Source: Aureimonas jatrophae (GTDB taxonomy: Bacteria; Pseudomonadota; Alphaproteobacteria; Rhizobiales; Rhizobiaceae). Taken from it: a stretch of DNA of 64,000 nucleotides. This document shows, one piece after another, positions 49,523 to 62,626 of the stretch. The notes beneath the pieces are model-generated. The model was not told where the DNA came from, searched no databases, and saw only the letters and a program-made list of their open reading frames with translations. The position numbers were made by a program, and so were the translations under genes. The DNA lies in the NCBI RefSeq assembly GCF_900104035.1, contig NZ_FNIT01000001.1:372001-436000 (forward strand), written 5' to 3'. Each line of letters opens with the position of its first letter. Position 1 is the stretch's first letter.

Positions 49523-51040
49523 ATGAGCATCCAGAACCTGTCGAAGACGAAGCGCCGCCTTTCCGCCGCCGCGCTCGCGGCCGGCGTCGCCGGGCTCGCC
49601 TTCTCCACCGGTGTCGTGACCACCACCGGCCCGAGCTATGCCGAGGCCGTCCAGGTCGCCCCGGCCGCCGAAAGCTTCGGCTTCGCCAACGTCGTCGAGA
49701 AGGTCTCGCCTGCCGTCGTCTCGGTGCGCGTCAAGGAGGCCGTGCGGCCCGCCGCCGACGACGGCGACGGCGCGTCGCCGTTCGATTCCCTGCCCGAGGG
49801 GCATCCGCTGCGCCGCTTCTTCGAAGGCCCGAACGGTCAGCAGCTTCCCGGCCAGCGCGGTCCCCAGCGCCGTGCCCCGCGTGAGGGCGGCATGGCTCAG
49901 GGCTCCGGCTTCTTCATCTCCGACGACGGCTATGTCGTGACCAACAACCACGTGGTCGACGGCGGCACCCAGTACACCGTCGTGATGGACGACGGCACGG
50001 AGTACGACGCCAAGCTGATCGGCACCGATCCGCGCACCGACCTCGCCCTCCTGAAGGTCGATGCCCAGAACCAGAAGTTCACCTACGTGAACTTTGCCGA
50101 CGACTCCAAGGTTCGCGTCGGCGATTGGGTGATCGCGGTGGGCAACCCGTTCGGCCTCGGCGGCTCGGTGACGGCCGGCATCGTCTCGGCGCGCGGCCGT
50201 GACATCGGCGCGGGTCCCTACGACGACTTCATCCAGATCGACGCGCCGGTGAACCGGGGCAACTCGGGTGGTCCCGCCTTCAACCAGCAGGGACAGGTGA
50301 TCGGCATCAACACGGCGATCTTCTCGCCCTCGGGCGGCTCGGTCGGCATCGGCTTCGCCATTCCCGCCTCGACCGCCCAGTCCGTGGTGCAGTCGCTGCG
50401 CGAGAACGGCAATGTCCAGCGCGGCTGGCTCGGCGTCCAGATCGCCCCGGTGACCAAGGACATCGCGGAGGCGGTGGGCCTGGGCAACGAGAAGGGCGCG
50501 ATCGTCACGCTGCCGGACACCGAGACCCCGGCCACCAAGGCGGGCATCCAGACCGGCGACGTCATCACCGCGGTCAACGGCGAGACGGTGGACGGACCGC
50601 GCGATCTGGCCCGCAAGGTGGCGGCCTACCGCCCTGGCACCACGGTCGACGTGACCCTGTGGCGCGGCGGCTCGGCGCAGGACGTCAAGGTGGCGCTGGG
50701 CAACATCGCCTCGCTCGACGAGGCGTCGAACCAGGGCAACAACAACAGCCGCGTGCCGGTCAACCCGTCGTCGCTGCAGGGCTATGGCCTGACGCTGACG
50801 CCTTCCGACGAGGGCAACGGCGTGGTCGTGACCGACGTCGATCCGGACTCCGAGGCCGCGACCCGCGGCGTGTCGGCCGGCGACACGATCGTGGCCGTGA
50901 ACGGCAAGGCCGTGAACTCGCAGCGCGAGGTGCAGGACGCGATCAAGGCGGCCAAGGACTCGGGCCGCAAGGCCGCCCTGTTCCAGCTGCGCCAGAACGA
51001 CCAGAACCGCTTCGTCGCGCTGCCGATCGCCGGCAGCTGA
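49523..51040 (+). CDS. degP: Periplasmic Do-family serine protease/chaperone DegP (HtrA)
   Basis: 505 residues. Signal sequence ~1-41; trypsin-like domain with catalytic H143 (VTNNHVVDGG), D173 (DPRTDLALLKV) and S248 (NRGNSGGPAF); two PDZ domains (~280-380 and ~400-500: GWLGVQIAPVTKDIAEAVGL, GYGLTLTPSDEGNGVVVTDV). Degrades or refolds damaged envelope proteins. Followed by a terminator and then a two-component system that may control it, as in related genomes. Confidence 0.95.
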   Translation: MSIQNLSKTKRRLSAAALAAGVAGLAFSTGVVTTTGPSYAEAVQVAPAAESFGFANVVEKVSPAVVSVRVKEAVRPAADDGDGASPFDSLPEGHPLRRFFEGPNGQQLPGQRGPQRRAPREGGMAQGSGFFISDDGYVVTNNHVVDGGTQYTVVMDDGTEYDAKLIGTDPRTDLALLKVDAQNQKFTYVNFADDSKVRVGDWVIAVGNPFGLGGSVTAGIVSARGRDIGAGPYDDFIQIDAPVNRGNSGGPAFNQQGQVIGINTAIFSPSGGSVGIGFAIPASTAQSVVQSLRENGNVQRGWLGVQIAPVTKDIAEAVGLGNEKGAIVTLPDTETPATKAGIQTGDVITAVNGETVDGPRDLARKVAAYRPGTTVDVTLWRGGSAQDVKVALGNIASLDEASNQGNNNSRVPVNPSSLQGYGLTLTPSDEGNGVVVTDVDPDSEAATRGVSAGDTIVAVNGKAVNSQREVQDAIKAAKDSGRKAALFQLRQNDQNRFVALPIAGS

Positions 51041-51095
51041 CATCAGCGAGGCCCCGCTTTCCCCGATGGGGAGGCGGGGCCGCCCGAGCGCATCG

Positions 51096-51128
51096 GGGCG
51101 GCGAGCCAGCGGGTTCGCCGCCCTTTTT
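51096..51128 (+). terminator. Intrinsic terminator after degP
   Basis: GGGCGGCGA (51096-51104) and TCGCCGCCC (51115-51123), 10-base loop, T5 run. A second GC-rich dyad GGCCCCGC/GCGGGGCC lies just before it (51050-51081). Confidence 0.82.
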
Positions 51129-51162
51129 ACGATCAAGTCCCCTCGAACCGCCGGAGGATCAG

Positions 51163-51882
51163 ATGACGCTGGCCGCCGTCTCCCCTACATCCGACCCCAT
51201 GCGCATCCTCATCATCGAAGACGACCGGGAGGCCGCCTCCTATCTCGTGAAGGCCTTCAAGGAGGCCGGGCATCAGGCCGACCACGCGGCCGATGGCGAG
51301 ACCGGCTTCCATATGGCCGACACGCAGAACTACGACGTTCTCGTGGTGGACCGGATGCTGCCCGAACGCGACGGCCTGTCGGTCATCTCGGGTCTTCGGG
51401 ACAAGAAGAACGCGACGCCCGCGCTGATCCTCTCGGCGCTCGGACAGGTGGACGACCGCGTGACCGGCCTGCGGGCGGGCGGCGACGACTATCTCTCCAA
51501 GCCCTACGCGATGTCGGAGCTGCTCGCGCGCGTCGAAGTGCTCGGTCGACGGCGCGGGACGCGCGAGGTCGAGATGCAGTATCAGGTCGGCGACCTGGAG
51601 CTCGATCGCCTCAGCCACGAGGTGCGGCGCGCCGGCAAGACCATCTTGCTGCAGCCGCGCGAGTTCCGCCTGCTCGAATACATGATGAAGCACGCGGGCC
51701 AGGTGGTGACGCGCACCATGCTTCTCGAGAACGTGTGGGACTACCACTTCGACCCGCAGACCAACGTGATCGACGTGCACATCTCGCGCCTGCGCTCCAA
51801 GATCGAGCGCGACTTCGGCGAGCCGCTGCTTCATACGGTCCGGGGCTCGGGCTACATCATGAAGGCCGGCGAGGGCGCGTGA
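51163..51882 (+). CDS. OmpR-family response regulator next to degP
   Basis: 239 residues. Receiver with D63 (VLVVDRMLPERDG), winged-helix DNA-binding domain (LQPREFRLLEYMMKHAGQVVTRTMLLENVWDYHFDPQTNVIDVHISRLRSKIE). ATG 51163 with GGAGG 7 bases upstream is preferred to ATG 51199. The sequence resembles the CzcR/CusR-like group. With the kinase 22 bp downstream it forms a two-component system, probably for envelope stress given the degP neighbour (inference). Confidence 0.9.
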   Translation: MTLAAVSPTSDPMRILIIEDDREAASYLVKAFKEAGHQADHAADGETGFHMADTQNYDVLVVDRMLPERDGLSVISGLRDKKNATPALILSALGQVDDRVTGLRAGGDDYLSKPYAMSELLARVEVLGRRRGTREVEMQYQVGDLELDRLSHEVRRAGKTILLQPREFRLLEYMMKHAGQVVTRTMLLENVWDYHFDPQTNVIDVHISRLRSKIERDFGEPLLHTVRGSGYIMKAGEGA

Positions 51883-51904
51883 TCCGGCGGACCGACGGCC
51901 CCCG

Positions 51905-53335
51905 ATGACGCGGCTGCGAGACCTCCTGCGAATGACCGCCGTCCGCTTGTCGGCGGTCTTCCTTCTCCTGTTCGCCGTGTTCGCGGCGGTTCTCCTGCTC
52001 TACGTCACCTCGACCGCTCAGACGCTTCTTCAGTCGCAGAGCCGCGCGACCATCGCGGAGGAGATCGCCGAGCTCAGCCAGATCTACGAGGGCGCCGGCA
52101 TCGTCGGGCTCGTGCGCTCGATCGACCGCCGCTCGCGCCGACCCGGCGCCTCGCTCTACCTCGTGTCCGACGCGTCGGGCCGGATCCTGGCGGGCAACGT
52201 CGAGAGCATCCAGCCCGGCACGCTCGACGACCCGGGCTTCACCCAGCGCGCCTTCGGTTACGCGCGCTACTCCGAGAACGAGACCGATCGCGTCCATACC
52301 GCCGTCGCGGAGGTTCTGACGCTGTCGAACGGGATGCGGGTACTGGTCGGGCGCGACGTCTCCGACCTCGAGCGCATCCGTCTGATCGTGCGCAACGCGG
52401 TGATCCTGGCGCTGGTCCTGATGACGGTCGGCGCCCTGGCCGCCTGGGTGCTCGTCGGCCGCACGGCGCTCCGGCGCCTGAACCGCATGTCGGCATCCAC
52501 CGCCCGCATCATGGCGGGAGATCTCCATGAGCGCTTGCCCGTGGACGGCTCGGGCGACGAGTTCGACCGCTTGTCGGCCAACCTCAACCTCATGCTCTCG
52601 CGCATCGCCCTCTTGCAGGAGGGGCTGCGTCAGGTGTCCGACAACATCGCCCACGACCTCAAGACGCCGTTGACGCGACTGCGCAACCGCGTGGAGGCGG
52701 GCCTGTCCGGCAGCGCCGACGAGCCCCGGTCGCGCCAGGCGCTGGAAGGGGCGATGGCGGAAGCCGACAACATGATCCGCACCTTCGACGCGTTGCTGAT
52801 GATCAGTCGCGTGGAGGCTGGCTCCCACCCGGCGATCAAGACCCGCGTCGATCTGGCGGAGCTCGTGGCGGGCGTGGCCGAACTCTACGAGCCGCTCGTG
52901 GAGGACGATGGCGGCCGGCTGATCGTCGAGACCGACAGCCTGCTTCCGGCCGTCGTCAGCCGCGAGCTGATCGCGCAGGCCGTGTCGAACCTCATCGACA
53001 ATGCCCTCAAATACGGCGAGACGCCGGAGCGCGCGCTTGTCGTGCGTGTTCGCGTGCGGCAGTCGGGGAGCCTGATCGAGCTCTCGGTCTCCGACAACGG
53101 GCCTGGCATTCCGACCGACAAGCACGACCGCGTTCTGGAGCGCTTCTTCCGGCTCGACGAAAGCCGCACCAAGCCGGGCTCCGGCCTCGGCCTGTCCCTT
53201 GTGCAGGCGATCGCGCGCATCCATGACGGAACCTTGCGCCTGAGCGACGCGGAGCCCGGCCTCGAGGTGACGCTGAGCTTCCCGGCAGGCGAGGGGGAGG
53301 GAACCGATGGAGAGGGCGAGCGGGGCAGCGTCTGA
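51905..53335 (+). CDS. Sensor histidine kinase partner of the degP-linked regulator
   Basis: 476 residues. TM1 ~15-35, periplasmic domain ~36-160, TM2 ~163-185, HAMP domain (RTALRRLNRMSASTARIMAGDLHERLPVDGSGDEFDRLSANLNLM), phospho-acceptor H250 in SDNIAHDLKTPLTRLRNRVE, HATPase_c (NLIDNALKYG, DNGPGI, GSGLGLSLV). The last 29 bp overlap the glnE start. Confidence 0.9.
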   Translation: MTRLRDLLRMTAVRLSAVFLLLFAVFAAVLLLYVTSTAQTLLQSQSRATIAEEIAELSQIYEGAGIVGLVRSIDRRSRRPGASLYLVSDASGRILAGNVESIQPGTLDDPGFTQRAFGYARYSENETDRVHTAVAEVLTLSNGMRVLVGRDVSDLERIRLIVRNAVILALVLMTVGALAAWVLVGRTALRRLNRMSASTARIMAGDLHERLPVDGSGDEFDRLSANLNLMLSRIALLQEGLRQVSDNIAHDLKTPLTRLRNRVEAGLSGSADEPRSRQALEGAMAEADNMIRTFDALLMISRVEAGSHPAIKTRVDLAELVAGVAELYEPLVEDDGGRLIVETDSLLPAVVSRELIAQAVSNLIDNALKYGETPERALVVRVRVRQSGSLIELSVSDNGPGIPTDKHDRVLERFFRLDESRTKPGSGLGLSLVQAIARIHDGTLRLSDAEPGLEVTLSFPAGEGEGTDGEGERGSV

Positions 53336-56236
53336 ACTGCGGATCGGGGGCGGTCTGCCGCTGTCGGCCTATGACGCCGATCTTGCCGCGCGACGAAGCT
53401 CGGAGCTGGCGGAACGGGCGGCGGAGACGGGTTGCGATCGCCTCGCCGACTGGCTTCGGTCCGCCCGGGTCGATGCGCGGCTGGCGGCCGTTTGGTCGCT
53501 TTCGCCCCACCTCTTCTCGATCGCGCACGCCCATCCCGACTGGCTGCAGCAGCTGTTCGACGAGGACGCCGGCGCCCGCGTCGAAGCGATCATTGCCGGA
53601 CTGGCTGTGCCGGTTATGGATGGCGCCAGCGAGGCCGAGGTCATGACGCAGCTGCGGCGCGCCAAGGCGGAGGCCTCGCTTCTCGTCGCGCTTCGCGATC
53701 TTCTCGGTGCCGCCACGCCCGATCGAACCTGCCGCGACCTTTCGGCCCTCGCGCAGGCCGCCGTCGGCCATGCGATCCGCTTCCTGGCGCTCGATCTCGA
53801 CCGGCGCGGCGCGCTGCAACTTCCGGACCGCGCGGACCCCGAGCGGGGGCTTGGCCTCTTCGCACTGGGCATGGGCAAGCTCGGCGGCGCGGAGCTGAAC
53901 TACTCCTCCGACATCGATCTGATCCTGTTCTTCGATCCCGATGCGCCCGCGGTCATGGACCCGGCGGACAGCGTCGAGACGTTCGGCAAGCTCGCGCGAC
54001 GGCTCGTGCGCATGATCGGGGAGCGCACGCGCGAGGGGTATGTCTTCCGCACGGACCTGCGGCTGCGGCCCGATCCATCCGCCATGCCGCTCGCCATCCC
54101 GCTACCCGCCGCGCTGGTCTACTACGAAGGCTCGGGCCGCGACTGGGAGCGCGCCGCCATGATCAAGGCTCGCGTGGTCGCCGGCGACCGCGAGGCGGGC
54201 GCGGCCTTCCTTCAGGAGATCACGCCCTTCGTCTGGCGTCGCTATCTCGACTTCGTCGCGATCCGCGACATCCGGAACATGAAGGCACGCATCGATCAGC
54301 ACCGCGGCTTCACGGGAATCGAGGTCGCCGGTCACAACCTCAAGCTCGGTCGCGGCGGCATTCGCGAGATCGAGTTCTTCGCGCAGGCCCAGCAGCTGAT
54401 CGCGGGCGGCCGCGCCCCGCGCCTGCGCACCCGGCGCACCGACGAGGCGCTCGAGCAGCTGGCGGCCAGCGACTGGATCGACGCCGAGGTCGCGGCCGAG
54501 ATGACGCGCGCCTACTGGTTCCTGCGTCGCGCCGAGCATGCGGTGCAGATGATCGCCGACGAGCAGACCCACACGCTACCGGACAGCGCGGACGCGCTGG
54601 AAACCGTCGCGCGCCTTTGCAACCAACCCGACGCCGCGCACTTCGCAAGCGCGCTGACGGGGCATCTCGAACGGGTGGAGCGCCGCTTCTCCGCCCTGTT
54701 TGCGGACGGCCGCGACGACGACGCGACGGACACTTTCGGCGACGACGACGCGACGCGCGAACGGCTTGCCGCGCTCGGCTACCGCCGGCCGGCCGACATG
54801 GCGCGCATTCTCGGCGGCTGGACCGAGGGACGGTTGCGCGCGACGCGCTCCGAAGCCGCCCGCGAGCCGCTCGGCCGGGTCCTGCCCCGCCTGCTCCAGA
54901 GCTTTGCCGCCGCGCCCGACCCGGACTCGGCGCTCGCGGAGTTCGACCGCTTTCTCGCGGGTCTTCCGGCCGGCCTCCAGTTCTTCTCGCTGATCGCCTC
55001 GAACCCGCGCCTCCTCGATCTTCTCACGCTGATCGTGACCTCGGCGCCCGAGCTCGGGCGCACCATCACGGCGCGGCCGCACGTCTTCGACGCACTGCTG
55101 GAGCCCGCCTTCTTCCGCGACGTGCCGGGCGCCGACGCGCGGCGCCGGCAGCTTGCGGTCTTTCTGGCCGAGGCGACGTCGCTCGAGGAGCGCCTAGTGC
55201 GGCTGCGCATCTTCGCTTCGGAAGGCCGCTTCCTGATCGGCGTCCGCCTTCTGTCGGGCGCGATCGAGGGGCCGGCGGCCGGCGAAGCCTTCACGACGCT
55301 GGCGGAGGTCGTGATCGAGGCCGTGCTGGACGCGGTTCTGACCGAGTTCATGAAGGCGCACGGCGAGGTCGCGGGCGGACGCGTCGCCGTGCTCGGTTTG
55401 GGTCGGCTCGGCTCGCGCGAGCTGACCGCGAGTTCCGACGTCGATCTCATGCTCCTCTACGACCATGACGAGGGCGCCGAGGAGAGCGACGGCCCCCGGC
55501 CGCTGCCGGTTTCGACCTACTACATGCGCCTCACCCAACGGCTGATCGCCGCCCTGTCCGCACCAATGGCGGAAGGGTTGCTCTACGCCGTCGACTTCCG
55601 GCTCCGTCCGTCCGGCAACAAGGGTCCGCTGGCGACCCATATCGACGCCTTCCGGCGCTACCAGGCGGAGGCGTGGACCTGGGAGCGGATGGCGTTGACG
55701 CGCTCGCATCCGGTGGCGGGGAACGAGGCGCTGCAGGTGGACATCGTCGCGGCGATCCGCGAGACCATCGCCGCCCACCGGGACGATCCGCTCCTGTCGG
55801 ACGACGTGGCCGACATGCGCGCGCGCCTCGATGTCCAGAAGCCGGCACGCGGGCTCCTCGATCTGAAGCGGCTGCCGGGCGGACTGACCGACCTGGAGTT
55901 TCTCGCGCAATGGGCGATCCTGACGGGGCGCGCGCCGCTGGAGGCGGTGGGGCGGCCAACGGGTGAGGTCCTGCGCCACCTGCGACCGGAGGATCGGGCG
56001 GGCCTCGCCCTCGAGCCGAGCGACGCGATGGAGCGCCTGACGCGGCTCGTGCAGCTTCTCCGCCTGGGAACCGGGACGGCGAACCGCGTGGCCGACCTGC
56101 CGCTCGGGCTGGCGCGACGCATCGCATCCTCGCTCGATCTCGCCGAGCCTGCCGCCATCGAGACCGAAGTCGCCGACACGGCGCGGGGCGTGCGCGAAAT
56201 GTTCTCGGCGCTGCTGCCGTTCGATCCGAAGCTCGG

Positions 56237-56240
<4 letters not shown>
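53307..56240 (+). CDS. glnE: Glutamine synthetase adenylyltransferase/adenylyl-removing enzyme GlnE
   Basis: 977 residues, full length. Two nucleotidyltransferase domains, each with the G-S-x-D-x-D signature: N-terminal deadenylylase GMGKLGGAELNYSSDIDLILFFD (~residue 190) and C-terminal adenylylase GLGRLGSRELTASSDVDLMLLYD (~residue 700), separated by helical linkers. Controls glutamine synthetase activity in response to PII and glutamine. Starts inside the preceding kinase gene; its stop overlaps that of the convergent PleC-like gene at CTAG. Confidence 0.95.
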
Positions 56241-58576
<2,336 letters not shown>

Positions 58577-58801
58577 TCACCGACCCCTCGAATGTCGATC
58601 ATTGGATCCGGGCCGCCACCCGAAACCTTACCAACATTCAACCAGCCGACGACTCACTTGTCCAGCAAGCGCGGGGCACGCAAACCGCCCCCGCGCAAGC
58701 CGCGAGGGGCCGTGTTGCCCGTCTTACACACCGTTTTTCCACGTGTTTCGCCGATCAAGGTGAACGAATGGTAAACGTAAATATTTATCGATCCGCGAGA
58801 T

Positions 58802-61450
58802 TTAATTCAGGCTTCGGACGACGATATCGGCGAGGTCGCGCGACAGGCCGGGGGTGGCCGCGAGGTCTTCCAGCGCCGCGCGCGCGTGGCCCTGACGAAC
58901 CGGTTCGAAGGCGCGCCACGACCGGAACGCTGTGGCAAGACGCGCCGCTGTCTGCGGATTGACCGGATCCAGCCGCCGCAACTGCTCGGCGACCCAGCGA
59001 TAACCCGCACCGTCGGCTCGGTTGAAGGCCCGCTGGTTGCCGGTCGCAAACCCGCCGATCAGCGCTCGCGCGCGGTTCGGATTGCTGAGCCGGAACAGGG
59101 GATGCTGCGCCAGCGCCTCGACGCGCTCCAGCGTATCGGGCCGAGGCACCGTTGCCAGCAGCAGGAACCACTTGTCCATGACGAGCGCGTCGTCCTCGAA
59201 GCGCTGGAAGAAGCTGCCGACGGCTTGCGTGGCCAGATCGCTGTCCGGAAAGACGTGCGCCAGGACCGTCAGCGCCGCGAGGCGATCGGTCATGTTGTCG
59301 GCGTCGCGATAGCGTCGTGCCGCGCGCTCCGGCGAACCGTCGGCCAGCGACAGCGGCAGGAGAAGCGCGTTGCGCAGGGCGCGGCGTCCTGCGCTCGCGG
59401 CATCCGGCGAGAAGCCGGCATCACCGCCGAGCGTCGCCTCGACATGGCTCAGCCGTTCCGAACCGGTGCGGGCGATCTGCGCCAGGACCGCCTCGCGCAC
59501 GGCATGGACCCGCTCGGGGTCGACGTCGCGCCCGATCAGCCGCGCGATCTCCGCTTCGCCGGGCAACTGCATCATCTGGGCGCGCAGGGCGGGCTCAAGT
59601 CGCCCGTCCTCCACGCTCGCGATCAACGCTTCGGCGATGGCAGGATCCGTGGCACCGGCCTCGGTACCACCCGCCTTCGCTCCGTCACGCAAGCGTTCGC
59701 CGACCAGATCGGTCAGCGCACGCCAACGACCGAACGGATCGGGATCGAGCCGTGCCAATGCCAACCGGTCGGCTTCGGCCTGCGCATGGAGCAAGGTCAC
59801 GGGTGCGGAGAAGCCGCGCAGGACGGAGACGAGCGGACGCTCGGGCAGGTCCGCGAAGACGACGCTCGCACGCGGCTCGGTGAGGAGAATGACGTCACCC
59901 TCGACCTCGGCGCTGCCGGCTTCCGGCACGGCCTCGATGTCCCGGCCCGCCCGGTCCACCAGGCCGAAGCGGATGGGGATCACGAGGGGCGCGGTCGGGG
60001 TTCCGGCCGAGCCGGGCGCGAGCGATTGCGAAAAGTCCAGCGTCAGGCGACCGTCCGCAAAGCTCTCGCGCACCTCCAGCGTCGGCGTGCCGGCCTGGGC
60101 GTACCAGCGCGAGAACTGCGACAGGTCGGTCTCGCCCGCCTCCTCGAAGCAGCGGATGAAGTCCTCGATCGTCGCGGCGTCGCCGTCGTGACGCGCGAAG
60201 TAGAGATCCATCCCGGCGCGAAAGCGCGTCTCGCCAAGGATCGTCGCGATCATGCGCACCAGCTCCGCGCCCTTCTCGTAGACGGTCGCTGTGTAGAAGT
60301 TGTTGATCTCCCGGTAGCGCGTCGGTCGCACCGGATGCTGCAACGGTCCCTGGTCCTCGGGGAACTGATGCGATTTCAGCGTATGCACAGAAGCGATCCG
60401 CTTCACCGCGCGCGAGCGCTCGTCGCTCGTGAACTCCTGATCGCGGTACACCGTCAGACCTTCCTTCAGGCAGAGCTGGAACCAGTCGCGGCAGGTGATG
60501 CGGTTGCCGGTCCAGTTGTGGAAGTACTCGTGGGCGATCACGGTCTCGACACCCTGGTAGTCGCCGTCGGTCGCCGTGTCGGGGTCGAGCAGGACGTACT
60601 TGTGGTTGAAGACGTTGAGACCCTTGTTCTCCATCGCCCCCATGTTGAAGTCGCCGACGGCCACGATGTTGAAGACGTCGAGGTCGTATTCCAGGCCGAA
60701 GCGGCGTTCGTCCCAGACCATGGAGCGCTTCAGCGCGTCCATCGCGTAGCCCGCCCGGCTCGATAGGCCCTTCTCGGTATAGATGGTCAGCCGCACGTCG
60801 CGGCCCGACCGGGTGCGGAAGCGCTCCTCGATCGGATCGAGGTCGCCGGCCACCAGCGCGAACAGGTAGGAAGGCTTCGGGAAGGGGTCGTCCCAGACCG
60901 CAAAATGCCGGTCGTCACCCAGCGCCCCGGCCTCGACCGGGTTGCCGTTGGACAGGAGAACCGGCGCCGCGCGGCGGTCGGCCTCGACGCGAACGCGATA
61001 GGTCGCCAGCACGTCGGGTCGATCCAGGAAGTAGGTGATGCGCCGGAAGCCCTCGGCCTCGCATTGCGTGCACCAGACGCCGTTCGTTCGGTACAGGCCC
61101 ATGAGCTGGGTGTTGTCTTCCGGGCGAAGCCGCGTGCGCACGGAGAGCTGGACGGCTTGCGCCGCGGTCGCCTCGGGAAGTGCGACACGGAGGCGGTCCG
61201 GCGAGACGTCCAGCCGGTCGCCCGCGATGTCGAGCCCGTTCACCGAGGCGGACACGAAGTCCAGCGCGTCGCCGTCGAGAACGAGCGGGCTGGCGGGATC
61301 GGTGCCCTCGCGCCGCCGCAGCGTCGACACCGTTTCCACGAGAGCCTCGTTCTCGAAGAGCTCGAAGCGCATCTCGACATGCTCGATCAGGAAGTCGGTC
61401 GGGCGGTAGTCTTCCAGCCGGACCACCTGTCCATCGTCGCTGCGCGCCAT
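58802..61450 (-). CDS. pepN: Aminopeptidase N
   Basis: 882 residues, M1 family. GAMEN exopeptidase motif at 271-275, zinc site HEYFH (307-311) with third ligand E330, and a C-terminal helical domain of the Escherichia PepN type. Removes N-terminal residues from peptides in the cytoplasm. AGGAGAG precedes the start. A 225-bp gap separates it from the PleC-like gene downstream; that gap contains a moderately AT-rich block (58741-58805) but no clear terminator or ORF. Confidence 0.95.
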   Translation of the reverse strand: MARSDDGQVVRLEDYRPTDFLIEHVEMRFELFENEALVETVSTLRRREGTDPASPLVLDGDALDFVSASVNGLDIAGDRLDVSPDRLRVALPEATAAQAVQLSVRTRLRPEDNTQLMGLYRTNGVWCTQCEAEGFRRITYFLDRPDVLATYRVRVEADRRAAPVLLSNGNPVEAGALGDDRHFAVWDDPFPKPSYLFALVAGDLDPIEERFRTRSGRDVRLTIYTEKGLSSRAGYAMDALKRSMVWDERRFGLEYDLDVFNIVAVGDFNMGAMENKGLNVFNHKYVLLDPDTATDGDYQGVETVIAHEYFHNWTGNRITCRDWFQLCLKEGLTVYRDQEFTSDERSRAVKRIASVHTLKSHQFPEDQGPLQHPVRPTRYREINNFYTATVYEKGAELVRMIATILGETRFRAGMDLYFARHDGDAATIEDFIRCFEEAGETDLSQFSRWYAQAGTPTLEVRESFADGRLTLDFSQSLAPGSAGTPTAPLVIPIRFGLVDRAGRDIEAVPEAGSAEVEGDVILLTEPRASVVFADLPERPLVSVLRGFSAPVTLLHAQAEADRLALARLDPDPFGRWRALTDLVGERLRDGAKAGGTEAGATDPAIAEALIASVEDGRLEPALRAQMMQLPGEAEIARLIGRDVDPERVHAVREAVLAQIARTGSERLSHVEATLGGDAGFSPDAASAGRRALRNALLLPLSLADGSPERAARRYRDADNMTDRLAALTVLAHVFPDSDLATQAVGSFFQRFEDDALVMDKWFLLLATVPRPDTLERVEALAQHPLFRLSNPNRARALIGGFATGNQRAFNRADGAGYRWVAEQLRRLDPVNPQTAARLATAFRSWRAFEPVRQGHARAALEDLAATPGLSRDLADIVVRSLN

Positions 61451-61659
61451 CGAAGCTCTCCTGTTGGGTTCTCTGTCACCCGTCCGTTACCGCTCCGGGC
61501 GCCGGATGCCAATCACGGGTGCCGGGATCGCGATCACGGGTCATGTCCCGAGCTAACCATAAGTTTCACGGATCATGCGGGAAGCGGGTCGACCCACCGG
61601 GATGCGGGGCGTAAGCGGTGGCCGAACGTTCCCGCTCCCGTTTCCTGACGCCGGACGCC

Positions 61660-62610
61660 ATGGCCCTCGCGATCGATTCCTCCACCACCAGCCCGATGCT
61701 GGGCATCGCGCTGAAGGTCGTCTCGGTGGTCGTGTTCGTGGGGATGCAGACCGCCCTGAAGGCGACGGGCGACGCGTTTCCGGCCGGACAACTCGTGTTC
61801 TTCCGCTCGTTCTTCGCCCTCGTGCCGGTGATCATCTACCTGATCTGGCTGGGAGACCTGCGCGGCTCGCTGCACACCGACGATCTCGGCGGTCATTTCC
61901 TGCGCGGCGTGATCGGGGTCTCGTCCATGGGCTGCGGCTTCTACGCGCTCGGTCGGCTGCCCTATCCCGAATGGATTGCCGTGTCCTATGCCTCGCCGCT
62001 GCTGACCGTCGTGGCCGCCGCGGTGTTCCTGCGCGAGACGGTGCGGGCCTATCGATGGGGCGCGGTGCTGATTGGGCTGATGGGCGTGGTGGTGGTGGTC
62101 GCGCCGAACTTCACCTTGAGCACCGACAGCATCGATGCCTCGCAGACCGCCGGCATCCTGGCATCGCTCGCCGGCGCGGCGATCGCGGCGGTCGCCATGA
62201 TCCAAATCCGGCGCCTCGTGCGCACCGAGAAGACCGCGACGATCGTGATCTACTTTTCGCTCACCTCGACGATCATCTCGGCGGCGACGCTGGTCTTCGG
62301 CTGGACGTGGCCGACCTGGCCGCAGGCGGTGCTCCTGGTACTGGCGGGCCTTTGCGGTGGGGTCGGGCAGCTTCTGCTGACGGCGTCGTATCGCCATGCC
62401 GACACGTCGACCATCGCGCCCTTCGAATACACCTCGATGATCCTGGCGGTCGCGGTCGGCTACTTCCTGTTCGGCGAGGAAGCCAGCGGAACGACGCTGC
62501 TGGGAGCCGGCATCGTGATCGGGGCGGGGGTGTTCATCATCCTGCGCGAGCACCGTCTCGGGCTCGAGCGGCGCGCGGCCAAGCGCGTCAGCCCCGGCGC
62601 GGGGGGCTGA
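61660..62610 (+). CDS. EamA/DMT-family transporter
   Basis: 316 residues with ten hydrophobic helices in two EamA repeats (MLGIALKVVSVVVFVGMQTALKATGDAFPAGQLVFFRSFFALVPVIIYL opening; second repeat from ILASLAGAAIAAVAMIQIRRL; EYTSMILAVAVGYFLFGE near the end). Probable exporter of metabolites or amino acids; substrate unknown. ATG 61660 chosen by family length; a GTG at 61618 is in frame. Divergent from pepN. Confidence 0.87.
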   Translation: MALAIDSSTTSPMLGIALKVVSVVVFVGMQTALKATGDAFPAGQLVFFRSFFALVPVIIYLIWLGDLRGSLHTDDLGGHFLRGVIGVSSMGCGFYALGRLPYPEWIAVSYASPLLTVVAAAVFLRETVRAYRWGAVLIGLMGVVVVVAPNFTLSTDSIDASQTAGILASLAGAAIAAVAMIQIRRLVRTEKTATIVIYFSLTSTIISAATLVFGWTWPTWPQAVLLVLAGLCGGVGQLLLTASYRHADTSTIAPFEYTSMILAVAVGYFLFGEEASGTTLLGAGIVIGAGVFIILREHRLGLERRAAKRVSPGAGG

Positions 62611-62613
62611 CGC
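62585..62613. repeat. Hairpin overlapping the end of the EamA gene
   Basis: GCGTCAGCCCC (62585-62595) and GGGGCTGACGC (62603-62613), perfect 11-bp arms with 7-base spacer. It includes the stop codon and lies between convergent genes, so it may end transcription from either side although no T-run follows. Confidence 0.5.
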
Positions 62614-62626
62614 GCGTCAGACGGCG

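Noticed and set aside
58741-58805. AT-rich block upstream of the PleC-like gene as an origin or attachment site
   Set aside because: No repeated DnaA-box-like elements or direct repeats; more likely a promoter region for the minus-strand kinase gene.
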